Source of the DNA: Thermodesulfovibrionales bacterium
GTDB taxonomy: Bacteria > Nitrospirota > Thermodesulfovibrionia > Thermodesulfovibrionales > SM23-35
Length of the DNA: 57,026 nt
Assembly: GCA_030019415.1 (NCBI GenBank)
Contig: JASEEX010000008.1
Span: 1 to 57,026, forward strand
Direction of reading: 5' to 3'
Both the position numbers and the translations under genes were made by a program. Below are positions 8,938 to 16,874 of this stretch, piece after piece; position 1 is the stretch's first letter; every line of letters begins with the position of its first letter. The notes below the pieces were generated by a model that saw only the letters and a list, made by a program, of their open reading frames with translations, was not told the DNA's origin and did no database searches.

Positions 8938-8965
8938 ATTATCACAGTCTTCTTAAAAAAGTCAA
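8938..8965 (-). promoter_or_regulatory. Possible second upstream promoter for tmcD
   Basis: TTGACT (8960-8965) and GATAAT (8938-8943) face tmcD with a 16-bp spacer, about 90 nt above the main promoter. Weaker than the main promoter and unsupported by anything else. Confidence 0.35.
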
Positions 8966-9078
8966 CAATTTTTTATAAAAAATTCCAATTAAAATTGCAG
9001 TTATACGATCCCCTATATATAAAAAATTGAGAGCTGTTTCCAAATCTGCCGAAAGACTTCAATCCCCTTGATTTATAT

Positions 9079-9156
9079 GTCATTGTGAGCACCTGAAAGG
9101 TGCGTGGCAATCCCTAATAATTTTGTCATTGCTTCGGCTTTGCCTCGCAATGACAA
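9079..9156. repeat. Paired REP-like hairpins (GTCATTG family)
   Basis: Two adjacent hairpins: GTCATTGTGA...GGCAAT around GCACCTGAAAGGTGC, and TTGTCATTGC (9123-9132) pairing with GCAATGACAA (9147-9156). Related GTCAT...GCAATC sequences recur near 11290 and 28500. The pair lies between merR and tmcD, both on the minus strand, and could end merR transcription. The rest of the 8797-9203 gap holds only the promoters listed. Confidence 0.6.
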
Positions 9157-9203
9157 TTTTCTATCGACAAATTTGGGTGTTTTCTCAATGCTCGAGGATA
9201 CTG

Positions 9204-9665
9204 TTATCTGTTGTTATTGTTGTTGCTCGGATTTTTTGAAATGGTCTTTTTTTGAAGGAAAATTACGCAGTCATCGCATCGGATTTTTGAGGAGTGCCTG
9301 CATATCATCTGACTCAGCTCCCAACAAGGTTTCATCCTATCCTTATAAGCAAGGCAATTGTTTTTCCTTTCTTCTGGACAGTCTGTGATCTCCCAACATG
9401 GCACATAATTAAGAAGCTTTTTAATTCCTTCGATGCTAATTTTCTTATTGTGTATTAACTCTCTTATACAAAAAAGCCATTTAATATCATTCTCGGAATA
9501 GAATCTATTCTTATTCTTACGAGATGGTTTTATTAGGCCATGTTTTTCATAAAGACGTAATGTCTGGTTTGTAGTTCCCAGTAGTTCTGAAACTACTCCT
9601 ATGGTATATAAGGGGATGTCACTTTTATTCTCGATGAATCTTCTTTTTTCTTTTTTATCTACCAT
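9204..9665 (-). CDS. MerR-family regulator with cysteine-rich C-terminal domain
   Basis: A 153-residue regulator. Residues 18-84 form a MerR-type winged helix (YTIGVVSELLGTTNQTLRLYEKHGLIKPSR.N..RFYSENDIKWL). The usual coiled-coil is missing. Instead residues 90-133 hold seven cysteines (90, 96, 104, 114, 122, 130, 133) in two CWE motifs, CWEITDC and CWELSQM...C..CDDC. This resembles the cysteine-rich two-CW type and suggests a metal, cluster or redox sensor. It is upstream of tmcD-hmc on the same strand, so it may control that operon. The C-terminus ends in an asparagine run. Target unproven. Confidence 0.75.
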   Translation of the reverse strand: MVDKKEKRRFIENKSDIPLYTIGVVSELLGTTNQTLRLYEKHGLIKPSRKNKNRFYSENDIKWLFCIRELIHNKKISIEGIKKLLNYVPCWEITDCPEERKNNCLAYKDRMKPCWELSQMICRHSSKIRCDDCVIFLQKKTISKNPSNNNNNR

Positions 9666-9695
9666 ATTTCTAAAAATTGCACCTCACGGAACTAT

Positions 9696-9724
9696 ATTAT
9701 ATAATAATTCGAATTTACAAACAA
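9696..9724 (-). promoter_or_regulatory. Promoter of the merR-type gene
   Basis: TTGTTT (9719-9724) and TATAAT (9696-9701) with a 17-bp spacer, about 30 nt ahead of the start codon. The AT-rich dyad around the -10 (ATATTATATAAT) could be an autoregulatory site; this is only suggestive. Confidence 0.5.
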
Positions 9725-9741
9725 ATTGATTAAGGAGTTAT

Positions 9742-9961
9742 GGAAGCATCTCTTTTTTCGTGATAAGGTTAACCATCAATCTATGAACGGCAATAAATGG
9801 CAGGATATAGTGTTTGAGCGGTTTCTTTTGCCGATCCTGAACTTGATTCAGGACCCAATGAGAATATTTATAATATAAAGAGGCAAAAGCCTCGGAGGTC
9901 GGAACGACCGAGAATGAGCGAAAATACTATATCCTGCCATAACGGAATTGGAGATGCTTCC
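9742..9961. mobile_element. MITE-like element, copy A, with 9-bp target duplication
   Basis: A 220-bp element bounded by perfect 11-bp inverted repeats (GGAAGCATCTC at the left, its complement at the right), with weaker pairing continuing inward (TTCGTGATAA / TTCCGTTAT). It is flanked by a perfect 9-bp direct repeat, AGGAGTTAT, at 9733-9741 and 9962-9970. It has no coding capacity. The centre (9798-9939) is a second inverted repeat that also occurs at 49646-49745. Copy B is at 51761-51977. A target duplication of 9 bp implies cut-and-paste mobilisation by a transposase encoded elsewhere. Confidence 0.85.
9798..9939. repeat. Inner stem element inside copy A
   Basis: TGGCAGGATATAGT at the left pairs perfectly with ACTATATCCTGCCA at the right. 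Inside are a GAGCGGTTT / GAATGAGCG arm, a TTTGCC / GGCAAAA arm, the small hairpin CCTGAACTTGATTCAGG, and an apical hairpin GGTCGGAACGACC. Shared with copies at 51761-51977 and 49646-49745. Confidence 0.75.
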
Positions 9962-9983
9962 AGGAGTTATCTATGAGTACTAA

Positions 9984-10079
9984 ATGCGAATACAAATACA
10001 TCCCATTGTTATGGGGACAAAAGAGTTTGACAAAGGTATGATGACGTATCAGTATGGCTATGGAGAACCTATTCCGTAA
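9984..10079 (+). pseudogene. N-terminal scrap of a metallo-beta-lactamase-fold (lactonase-like) protein
   Basis: A 31-codon frame reading MRIQIHPIVMGTKEFDKGMM and then TYQYGYGEPIP. The pattern I-x-P-I-V-x-G-x-x-x-x-D-K-x-x-x-T-Y-x-x-x-Y-G-x-x-I resembles the first strand region of N-acyl-homoserine-lactonase-type MBL hydrolases, before the HxHxDH motif. The frame stops at 10077 just before another repeat element, so only the start survives. The identification rests on a short stretch and is tentative. Confidence 0.35.
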
Positions 10080-10087
10080 GCTATTTA

Positions 10088-10187
10088 CCCCGTTAGAAAG
10101 CCCCGACATTTACCTTTTTAGATAGTAAATTACGGGGGTTCATTCCTTAATTGACGGCTGGGTTAAAGCCCGCCCTTTCTAACGGGG
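10088..10187. mobile_element. CCCCGTTAGAAA palindromic element, 100-bp copy, TTTA duplication
   Basis: Inverted terminal arms CCCCGTTAGAAAG (10088-10100) and CTTTCTAACGGGG (10175-10187) enclose about 74 bp without coding capacity. A perfect 4-bp direct repeat TTTA flanks it at 10084-10087 and 10188-10191. The right arm contains the stop codon of hemB. Confidence 0.8.
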
Positions 10188-11156
10188 TTTATTCAAAATC
10201 CTTGCTGCCTCTTTTGCAAAATAGGTAAGGATTAAATCAGCGCCAGCACGCTTGATTGATGTAAGTATCTCCATCATAACACGCTCTTCGTCAACCCAGC
10301 CGAGTCTCCCTGCTGCTTTCACAAGTGAGTATTCACCACTAACATTATAAGCTGCTACAGGAACATCAAAGGCATCTTTGACGTCCGAAATAACATCAAG
10401 ATATGCGAGTGCGGGTTTAACCATGATGATGTCTGCTCCCTCTTCTATGTCGAAGGCAACCTCTCTTAAAGCCTCCCTTCTGTTTGCTGGATCCATCTGG
10501 TATGAGCGCCTGTCTCCGGATTGTGGGGCTGACTCTGCTGCCTCCCTGAAAGGACCATAAAAAGCGGATGCGTATTTTGCAGCATAAGACATAATAGATA
10601 TTTCCTGGAATCCTTCTTCATCAAGGGCTAACCTGATTGCTCTGACTCTCCCATCCATCATGTCTGAGGGTGCGACCATGTCAGCACCTGCCTTTGCATG
10701 AGAAACAGCCTCTTTTGACAAAAGCTCAAGTGTCGGGTCGTTTTGAACCTCTTCATCTTTTACCACTCCGCAGTGGCCGTGGCTCGTATATTCACACATG
10801 CAGACATCCGTAATCACATATAATTCAGGAACGGCATCTTTTATAGCCTTTATTGCATCCTGGACAACCCCATGCTCACCGTATGCACTGGAGCCGATTT
10901 CGTCTTTATGTTCCGGGATCCCGAAGAGTATTACGGAGGGTATGCTGAGGGAATAAACTTCTTTGGCATTCTTGACTACCTCGTCAACAGATTCCTGAAA
11001 GCATCCAGGCATTGATGAAATCTCTTTTTTCACATCTTTGCCAAATGTAACAAAAAGAGGATATATGAAATTATCAGGGGAGACGGAGGTTTCTCTCACC
11101 ATTTTTCTGATGGTCTCGTTTTTTCTTAACCTCCTTGGCCTATGAATCGGAAACAT
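10179..11156 (-). CDS. hemB: Porphobilinogen synthase (delta-aminolevulinic acid dehydratase)
   Basis: 325 residues, full length. Joins two 5-aminolevulinate molecules to porphobilinogen in tetrapyrrole synthesis, which this haem-rich organism needs for its cytochromes. The zinc-type cysteine motif [12 protein letters not shown] is present, and both active-site lysines are visible ([14 protein letters not shown] and [12 protein letters not shown]). The final codons, AAT AAA CCC CGT TAG, run into the right arm of the element at 10088-10187: the last Pro-Arg and the stop codon come from the repeat, so its insertion reset the C-terminus. Confidence 0.96.
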   Translation of the reverse strand: MFPIHRPRRLRKNETIRKMVRETSVSPDNFIYPLFVTFGKDVKKEISSMPGCFQESVDEVVKNAKEVYSLSIPSVILFGIPEHKDEIGSSAYGEHGVVQDAIKAIKDAVPELYVITDVCMCEYTSHGHCGVVKDEEVQNDPTLELLSKEAVSHAKAGADMVAPSDMMDGRVRAIRLALDEEGFQEISIMSYAAKYASAFYGPFREAAESAPQSGDRRSYQMDPANRREALREVAFDIEEGADIIMVKPALAYLDVISDVKDAFDVPVAAYNVSGEYSLVKAAGRLGWVDEERVMMEILTSIKRAGADLILTYFAKEAARILNKPR

Positions 11157-11367
11157 CTGATTCTGATCCTGACTTATTAAGGGTTTTTCTATAGATTTTA
11201 ATTATATCAGATCTGTGAAATATATATTACGTATTATCTCATGCCCACCATTAACTCCGTAAGTAGAGGCACAACTACATTAAATGAACTGTCATGACGA
11301 GTGAAACGAAGCAATCTGACACTGTAAAAATATTTGGGTTACAAACAACCCCCTGCGTAATCCATGT

Positions 11368-12696
11368 TTAAAGAACTGGTAGATATTTTTCTATCTCATA
11401 AGGGTGAATCCTTATCCGGTAGTCATCCCACTCCACCTTCTTGCTGGTTATAAATTGCTCAAAGATATGGTCACCCAGGGTCTCCCTCAAGAGTTCGCTA
11501 TTTTCTGCATATTCTATGGCCCTATTAAGACTTCCAGGGAGGCAGTCTATGTTATATCTCTTCTTATCCTCATCAGAAAGGTGATAAACATCCATCTCAA
11601 TGGGTTCAGGGAGTTTATAGCCTTTCTCGACACCCTTTAGCCCTGCCTGAAGCATACAGGCAAATGCAAGATAAGGATTACAGGCAGGGTCAGGTGAGCG
11701 TAGCTCTATGCGAGTTGCCTTCTCTTTGCCAGGCTTGTAAAGGGGGACCCTCACAAGGGTTGACCTGTTTCGCCTTGCCCAGCAGATATACACAGGGGCT
11801 TCATAGCCAGAGACAAGTCTCTTGTAAGAATTAACCCATTGATTTAAAACAAGGGTAATCTCTTTTATATGGGTAAGGAGACCTGCAATATATTTCTTTG
11901 CTGTGTCTGAAAGAAAATACTGATCCTTCGGATCAAAGAAGGCATTTCTGTCGTCCTCAAAAAGTGACTGGTGTGTATGCATTCCGCTTCCATTCTGTCC
12001 GAATATGGGCTTCGGCATAAATGTGGCATAGACATCGTACTGTTTAGCTATCTCCTTCACGATTACCCTGTGAGTCATGACTATATCAGCCATTATGAGG
12101 GCATCTTCATACCTTAAATCTATCTCATGCTGTGAATGGGCGACCTCATGATGGGAATACTCTACCTTTATACCCATGGATTCAAGGGCAAGAATGGTAT
12201 CCCGACGAAGGTCCTCAGCAGCATCCAAAGGATAATCAAAATAGCCACCTTCATCGAGGGTCTCTGGACACCTGTCAGATTTAAAATAGAAATATTCAAG
12301 CTCAGGGCCGAGATAAAAGGTAAACCCCTTCTTTTTAGCTTTCTCAAGATTCATCTTCAGGACATATCTTGGATCACCCTTGTAAGGAGAACCATCTGGT
12401 TCATAGATATCGCAAAACATCCTCGCAACTGCCCTTTCCTTAGGCCTCCATGGAAGTATCGCAAAGGTCGTCGGGTCTGGCCTTGCTATCATGTCACTCT
12501 CGTCAATCCTCGCAAATCCCTTTATGGATGAGCCGTCAAATCCCATACCCTCATCAAAGGCAAATTCAAGTTCTTCAATGGGAATAGCAAAACTTTTGAG
12601 CTGGCCATGAATATCAGCAAACCAGAGCCTGATAAACTTCACATCATGCTTTTTTACCAACTCCATCACATCCTTTTTGTCTTTTGGTTTATCCAT
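11368..12696 (-). CDS. glnA: Glutamine synthetase type I
   Basis: 442 residues, the length of the shorter GS I-alpha class. Forms glutamine from glutamate, ammonia and ATP. The motifs GFDGSSIKGF, PKPIFGQNGSGMHTHQSL (ATP/metal site) and RIELRSPDPACNPYLAFA are intact, with the C-terminal end EKYLPVL. Ribosome binding site AGGAGGG, 8 nt from ATG. Ammonia assimilation would pair it with glutamate synthase, whose genes lie degraded upstream (14357-15664) and in altered form at 21877-23442. The adenylylation region typical of the longer GS I-beta form is not apparent. Confidence 0.96.
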   Translation of the reverse strand: MDKPKDKKDVMELVKKHDVKFIRLWFADIHGQLKSFAIPIEELEFAFDEGMGFDGSSIKGFARIDESDMIARPDPTTFAILPWRPKERAVARMFCDIYEPDGSPYKGDPRYVLKMNLEKAKKKGFTFYLGPELEYFYFKSDRCPETLDEGGYFDYPLDAAEDLRRDTILALESMGIKVEYSHHEVAHSQHEIDLRYEDALIMADIVMTHRVIVKEIAKQYDVYATFMPKPIFGQNGSGMHTHQSLFEDDRNAFFDPKDQYFLSDTAKKYIAGLLTHIKEITLVLNQWVNSYKRLVSGYEAPVYICWARRNRSTLVRVPLYKPGKEKATRIELRSPDPACNPYLAFACMLQAGLKGVEKGYKLPEPIEMDVYHLSDEDKKRYNIDCLPGSLNRAIEYAENSELLRETLGDHIFEQFITSKKVEWDDYRIRIHPYEIEKYLPVL

Positions 12697-12789
12697 TTAA
12701 TGCCCTCCTATTAAGTTCTCTATTGATTGCTGAAAGATTCAGCTTTCAACCTCAGCTTTAGCCCATTCTTTATTTTTCCAACAGGTTAT

Positions 12790-12818
12790 ATTATCTAATT
12801 ATTTAATTATAAATTCAA
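12790..12818 (-). promoter_or_regulatory. Probable glnA promoter
   Basis: TTGAAT (12813-12818) and GATAAT (12790-12795) with a 17-bp AT-rich spacer. The leader of about 90 nt contains a small hairpin (GCTGAAAGATTCAGC). The promoter lies inside the tail of the fragment at 12799-13105, so glnA no longer depends on read-through. Confidence 0.5.
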
Positions 12819-13105
12819 CGATACTATTACCCTTTTGGAAAAAGGCCTTATAAAAATTTATCGCCCTGCCTGTGTACTCTTCACATATCTTTTCTGTTTC
12901 CTCTATTATGTGGTTTATTTCAGGGCTGTCTTTAAACCATTCAAGGAAAACAGACCCTCTTTTCATCTCCAGACTCCAGAAAATCTCCAAGGACATGCAT
13001 GGTCCGTGAGAGATTCTTCTCAATATCAAAGGAAGAGTTCAGAACCCTGCTCACCTCAAGAAGCGCTGAAAGTATACGATTTTCTCTTATGAGGGATAGG
13101 GTCAT
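12799..13105 (-). pseudogene. Start of a NifA/NtrC-type GAF regulator joined out of frame to an unknown tail
   Basis: Starting at ATG 13105, which overlaps the hisH stop (ATGA), the frame reads TLSLIRENRILSALLEVSRV and then LNSSFDIEKNLSRTMHVLGDFLE. This is the N-terminal GAF start typical of NifA-like activators. After about residue 45 the frame ends within a few codons. A second frame, shifted by one and running to 12799, continues as SVFLEWFKDSPEINHIIEET and beyond to GNSIVEFIIK, which I do not recognise. Neither AAA+ nor Fis domains are present. It is best read as two gene ends joined by a deletion near 12960. Confidence 0.55.
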
Positions 13106-13731
13106 CTGAATGCCCACTCGCAAAAGTTTTTCAGAATCTTGAGGCCGGGCTTGCCGCTTTTTTCTGAATGGAACTGTGAGGCCACAAAATTCTTGCGAGC
13201 GATCACCGAGGCAAAGGCTATTCCGTATTCAGTTTTTCCCAGCACATATTCTTCCGAGGCGGGCGCTGGATAATAAGTGTGAACGAAATAGAACTCATTA
13301 TTGTCTGGAACTCCATCTATAACAGGATGTCTTTTGGTGAAAGTCACTGTATTCCACCCCATATGAGGAATCTTGAGTTTCTTCCCATCCGGTGAAAGGA
13401 GTGGATGCGGGAATCGCCTGACAGTACCTGGGATTAACCCTAGGCATTGGGTTTCGTCCTCTTCGCTTCTTTCCAGTACTATTTGAGCGCCGAGACAGAT
13501 ACCCAGAATTGGTTTACCCGTATAGAAGGCCCTTTTCAGGGCATCATCCAATCCCAATCTTTTGAGGCTGGCCATAGCTCGTCCTGCTGCTCCTACACCG
13601 GGAAAGATAATACTCTCTGCCTCCAATAGTTCCTCAGCTTTTTGGGTAATCCTGCATCTAAAGCCCAATTTTTTCACGGCTTGTTCAACACTGGTCAGGT
13701 TTCCTGCTTCATAATCGATGATGGCAATCAT
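13102..13731 (-). CDS. hisH: Imidazole glycerol phosphate synthase, glutaminase subunit
   Basis: 209 residues from ATG 13731 (MIAIIDYEAGNLTSVEQAVK); a longer frame exists but overlaps hisF. A class I glutamine amidotransferase: nucleophile cysteine in ILGICLGAQI, and a C-terminal His-Glu pair in SQFHSEKSG. It delivers ammonia to HisF for histidine synthesis. It appears intact, but its partner hisF, 8 nt upstream, has lost its N-terminus, so HisH may have no partner from this locus. Confidence 0.92.
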   Translation of the reverse strand: MIAIIDYEAGNLTSVEQAVKKLGFRCRITQKAEELLEAESIIFPGVGAAGRAMASLKRLGLDDALKRAFYTGKPILGICLGAQIVLERSEEDETQCLGLIPGTVRRFPHPLLSPDGKKLKIPHMGWNTVTFTKRHPVIDGVPDNNEFYFVHTYYPAPASEEYVLGKTEYGIAFASVIARKNFVASQFHSEKSGKPGLKILKNFCEWAFR

Positions 13732-13738
13732 AGATATC

Positions 13739-14332
13739 CTACCGCTCCAGGCGGACTTTAATCCCTTTTCGATGGAGGTAGTCTTTGATCTCCCCGATAG
13801 TATAATGCCCGTAGTGAACCATGGAGGCAATGAGGGCGGCATCAGCCTCACCCTTAGTTAAAACCTGGTATATGTGCTCAGGGGTGCCTGCACCTCCAGA
13901 GGCGATGACTGGAATGTTAACGTTTCCTGAGATAAGGGCGGTCAGGGTCATTTCGTATCCATTCTGGGTACCATCGGCATCTATGGAGTTAAGACAGATT
14001 TCCCCTGCACCTAAGCTTTCTGCCTCCATGGCCCATTTTAAGGCATCTATACCTGTATAGGTTCTTCCTCCGTGGATAACAATTTCGTAGCCGGAGGGGA
14101 TATTTTCTGATTTCTCAACCTTCTTTACATCCATCCCCAAAACGATGCACTGGCTCCCGAAAGACTTAGCTCCCTCGGAAATAATCCCTGGATTCTTTAC
14201 TGCCGCCGTATTGACGCCCACCTTCTCCGCCCCGGCCAGAAGAATCCGGCGCACATCCTCTGTTGTCCTGATTCCTCCCCCTACTGAGAAGGGAATGAAA
14301 ATCTCTTTAGCCACACTGCGAACTACATCGAT
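13739..14332 (-). pseudogene. hisF: hisF lacking its N-terminal quarter
   Basis: Homology begins at [20 protein letters not shown], which is about residue 70 of a normal 250-residue HisF, and runs to the normal C-terminus ([20 protein letters not shown] and on to KGIKVRLER). A stop codon (14333-14335) lies immediately before the homology. The missing part carries the first beta-strands and the catalytic aspartate (CLDV motif), so the cyclase should be inactive. The break coincides with the broken end of a gltD-like gene at about 14340. Confidence 0.8.
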
Positions 14333-14356
14333 TTAAAGCAAGCTGCCACGCAGCAC

Positions 14357-14743
14357 TCAATCCCCAGGACCTCCACCAATGACAGCTATTGTATGTCCTG
14401 ATGGTTTTTCCGTCTTTGGTGCTGGCAGGTCAATGGCAAGGCGTCCGTATTTATCAATGCTAAGAGGTTTGTCAAGCTGTCCCCTCGTGCAGCCCTGCAT
14501 GCAGAGGTTTGGACATATCTGTCCACATACCGTTGCAGGTAACGGGCTATATTGCAAAACCAGTTCCAGCGCCTCATGGAGTTTGCCCTGTCTTATAAGA
14601 GAAGCCCTTTTGTGTGAGGGTATATGTGTTGGGCATGCATACGCACATGGTGGCGCATACTTTTCATTTGCCCAGACCGGTTTATTTCGTCTATCCTTTC
14701 CTGTTGTTATATGCTGCAGCATTAAATGCACCATTGGTAACAT
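14357..14743 (-). pseudogene. N-terminal piece of a glutamate synthase small subunit (GltD/GltA-like)
   Basis: The frame has the cysteine-rich N-terminal region of GltD-type oxidoreductases (APPCAYACPTHIPSHKRASL...LPATVCGQICPNLCMQGC), which binds [4Fe-4S] clusters, then the first FAD-binding motif HTIAVIGGGPG. It stops there, so the whole FAD/NAD(P)H part is absent. The 5' end is out of frame with the GXGXG fragment upstream. It lies between the broken gltB3 and the broken hisF. Non-functional as an NADPH-linked subunit. Confidence 0.75.
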
Positions 14744-14894
14744 CTCCTAAAACAGTAATTTTTGCACCACAGTTAAGCCAGCCTATGTCGTCAGAGGCAC
14801 TTCCTTTTACAATAATCTCGGTACCGAACATTCCCATGCTTCCAAGCCTCTGACCAACAGGACCCTCTACAGTTATTTTTATAGTCTCCCCCTT

Positions 14895-14909
14895 TCCGCC
14901 TGAGGCGGA
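14895..14909. mobile_element. 15-bp palindrome TCCGCCTGAGGCGGA, CCTT duplication
   Basis: Perfect palindrome apart from the central base, flanked on both sides by CCTT (14891-14894 and 14910-14913). It lies inside the gltB3 fragment. Confidence 0.7.
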
Positions 14910-15077
14910 CCTTGGCCAGATTCTGCCACCAATGCCATGCTGCCCATCAGCTATTATATGCAGTTCTCTTGCACCATCCCTGACCGCTTGCTGTATCTGC
15001 TCTTCAAGTATACGTGAAGGTACCCTTTTACCATTTACATTACCGTAAATGGTGACAATATCTTTTTTGTATGTCTT

Positions 15078-15123
15078 TTGACTGTTGACTCCGCCTGAGG
15101 CGGATGACTGTTGACTGTTGACT
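15078..15123. repeat. TTGACTG heptad array interrupted by the 15-bp palindrome (TGAC duplication)
   Basis: The heptad TTGACTG repeats in phase; TCCGCCTGAGGCGGA (15090-15104) interrupts it with TGAC on both sides (15086-15089 and 15105-15108). Removing the palindrome and one TGAC restores uninterrupted heptads, which dates the insertion after the array. Confidence 0.75.
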
Positions 15124-15129
15124 AATTTG

Positions 15130-15664
15130 TTAGCACGCATAACTAATCTCTAACCTCTCTGCCATTGCCTTGTCGTCTATACTCAGTCCGTCAGACATGC
15201 CAATGGGTAATTCTGTGCTCCTGCCCATTGGTGCAAATATCTTCTTTAACTCCACATTAGCAGCCTTGAAGATCTCTACCAGACGTTCAGCAACCCTATC
15301 AGAGTCAAGCCTTCTATAAAGTTTTGGGTCCTGTATAGTTATACCTCTTGGGCACTTACCTGTATTGCAGATGTTACAGCGATTATATTCGTCTCCGAAA
15401 CAATCTGCAGCCGCCTGCATTATGTATTTCCCAATAGAAACTGCTGAGCTGAACAATTCTCTGAACCTTAACAGTGGGTTCGATAGCCTTAACAGGACAT
15501 ACGGCAGTGCAACTGCCGCACCTCTTACATCTGTCGTCTCTCCAACGGATTATATATGGGAACTCCTTTAATGAGAGTTTATGATTGTAGTCTAATTTTG
15601 GGCGTAGGAGGGACTCCGTCCCTCCTACGAGACCTCCCTGAATTTTCCCTTCTATACTTATCAT
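15130..15664 (-). pseudogene. FMN-domain subunit of split glutamate synthase with large internal deletion
   Basis: Two frames give the two ends of one gene. The 5' frame (to about 15466) encodes the N-terminal ferredoxin region (WRDDRCKRCGSCTAVCPVKA, then IEPTVKVQRIVQ). The 3' frame (15456 to 15130) encodes the C-terminal end (SIGKYIMQAA...CNICNTGKCPRGITIQDPKL...MGRSTELPIGMSDGLSIDDK). About 300 residues holding the FMN barrel are missing and the frame is lost at the join. A GGAGGGAC...GTCCCTCC palindrome near 15603-15628 adds a short loop near the start. Confidence 0.75.
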
Positions 15665-15803
15665 GATATCACCCCTTTTGTTTGTATTTTCAAGGGGATT
15701 TCAAAAGGGGGAGGCTTGACGATTACCATGTCATATTTCATTGGAAATATATCCTCACATATTGCTTTTTCTCCGGTTAACCTATCTAAATTTGCTTCAA
15801 ATC

Positions 15804-15817
15804 GGCAATCGGTTACC
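15804..15817 (-). promoter_or_regulatory. Candidate operator GGTAACCGATTGCC upstream of the split glutamate synthase genes
   Basis: On the minus strand the 14-mer GGTAACCGATTGCC differs at two positions from the palindrome GGTAACCGTTTACC in the promoter at 23574-23602. It lies about 140 nt ahead of the gltB2 fragment. GGTTAACC at 15775-15782 is nearby. Binding by the NrpR encoded next door is an inference. Confidence 0.4.
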
Positions 15818-15872
15818 GTATGTATATACTAAAAATTTTAAGGGCTTTTGTCAAATGAGGAGTTGGGACACT

Positions 15873-16874
15873 TCACAGAAGCTCTTTAAACTTTGTGAGG
15901 TCAGAAAAACTGTAGAGGGTTGACATCGCCTTGCTCTCAGTCGGTATGCCTGCCTCTTCAAGGGCAGCGATGGGGTTAAGGCCCCCGACTATTACCATTC
16001 CTGCCCTGTCCATAGAAACAGGCATTTCAAGGAGAGGTTGGTTTGGATTGCCAAGGAGTAGAATACCTCCAATACCCTTTTCCTTCATAACAGCGCTCAA
16101 TTCTTTTGCCTTTTCAAGGCTCACAACAGGTATTTCCCTGAAACTTGCGAGGATTTTTCCATTGTGGTTTTTTACAGCACCTAAGACATCTGTCATTCTG
16201 CTCTTTATAAATATCTCAAGCGGGTCAAGGGAAGAGCCTTCATAGCTTATAAGTGCGGTGAACCTTGATGGCTCAGAGTTTTCTATCTGCAGTACACCAC
16301 CAAACTTCGATGTGACAGGCACCCCCACCTTAAGGAATATCCCGTTTATTGTCACGCTGCATACAGTGCCAAATCCTATCTGCCCCTTAGGGATGAAGAT
16401 ATCCCTAATCTTTTCACCACCTCTATGTATGACAACTTTATCAGACATGATATGCGGTGATGAAAAAACGGGCTTCATTATCCGTAGTGCTTCTTTAAGT
16501 TTTTCTTCAGGGAAATAGGAAACATTAAGAATTATGTCACCCTCTTTTTTCTCGATATCAAAATTTGTTAGATATGAGAGGGTCTCTATCTTGCTTATTA
16601 CAAAACCGACCTTTTCGGATACAAGGGCTTGGGATAGCTCTTCCCTACCTTTTTGCGTAATCATTCTACCTTCCTTCCCAAATACCTTTGTAAGACCTCT
16701 CTCATCGAGTATTCTGAGATGGTATCGAACAGTCCTTTCAGTAAGTTCTACTCCGTGGAGTTTTAACTGTCTCGATAACTCTCTTGAACCGAGTATTTTA
16801 TCTGGTTGTTTGTCAAGAATCTTTAAGATTGAAAGCATTGTCTTATTCATGTCAGGACTCCTTTTGCGGAACAA
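15873..16874 (-). CDS. nrpR: NrpR-type nitrogen regulator (winged helix + DUF128 domain)
   Basis: 333 residues. The N-terminal winged helix (TMLSILKILDKQPDKILGSR...GVELTERTVRYHLRILDERG) is the NrpR HTH. The rest is one NrpR regulatory (DUF128) domain, e.g. GQIGFGTVCSVTINGIFLKV and VVGGLNPIAALEEAGI near the C-terminus. In methanogens NrpR represses nitrogen-assimilation genes and is released by 2-oxoglutarate. Here the gene overlaps the 3' end of the molybdopterin-subunit gene by 23 nt, so it is co-transcribed with the operon it may control, and it sits between two glutamate-synthase loci. Identity is well supported; target set is inferred. Confidence 0.85.
   Translation of the reverse strand: MFRKRSPDMNKTMLSILKILDKQPDKILGSRELSRQLKLHGVELTERTVRYHLRILDERGLTKVFGKEGRMITQKGREELSQALVSEKVGFVISKIETLSYLTNFDIEKKEGDIILNVSYFPEEKLKEALRIMKPVFSSPHIMSDKVVIHRGGEKIRDIFIPKGQIGFGTVCSVTINGIFLKVGVPVTSKFGGVLQIENSEPSRFTALISYEGSSLDPLEIFIKSRMTDVLGAVKNHNGKILASFREIPVVSLEKAKELSAVMKEKGIGGILLLGNPNQPLLEMPVSMDRAGMVIVGGLNPIAALEEAGIPTESKAMSTLYSFSDLTKFKELL

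Larger units (their letters stand above)
14691..15140 (-). pseudogene. GXGXG-domain subunit of split glutamate synthase, truncated
   Basis: Reads GNVNGKRVPSRILEEQIQQA and continues through ELHIIADGQHGIGGRIWP, GSMGMFGTEIIVKGSASDDIGWL and GAKITVLGDVTNGAFNA. This is the right-handed beta-helix (GXGXG) domain of glutamate synthase, which in archaea and some bacteria is a separate gene. Homology ends near 14715, well short of full length. Two insertions of the TCCGCCTGAGGCGGA palindrome add SASGG peptides, one in the N-terminal tail with heptad repeats, one after IWPR. Confidence 0.7.

Noticed and set aside
9927-10109. 60-residue minus-strand ORF
   Set aside because: It runs through the end of MITE copy A and the flanking remnant, has no family similarity and no ribosome binding site.
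12719-12760. Hairpin in the glnA leader as a glutamine riboswitch
   Set aside because: The stem is short and does not contain a recognisable glutamine-riboswitch core.
15603-15628. GGAGGGAC...GTCCCTCC palindrome as another 4-bp-duplication element
   Set aside because: The flanks (GGGC and GAGA, or GGCG and CGAG) are not direct repeats; kept only as a hairpin.
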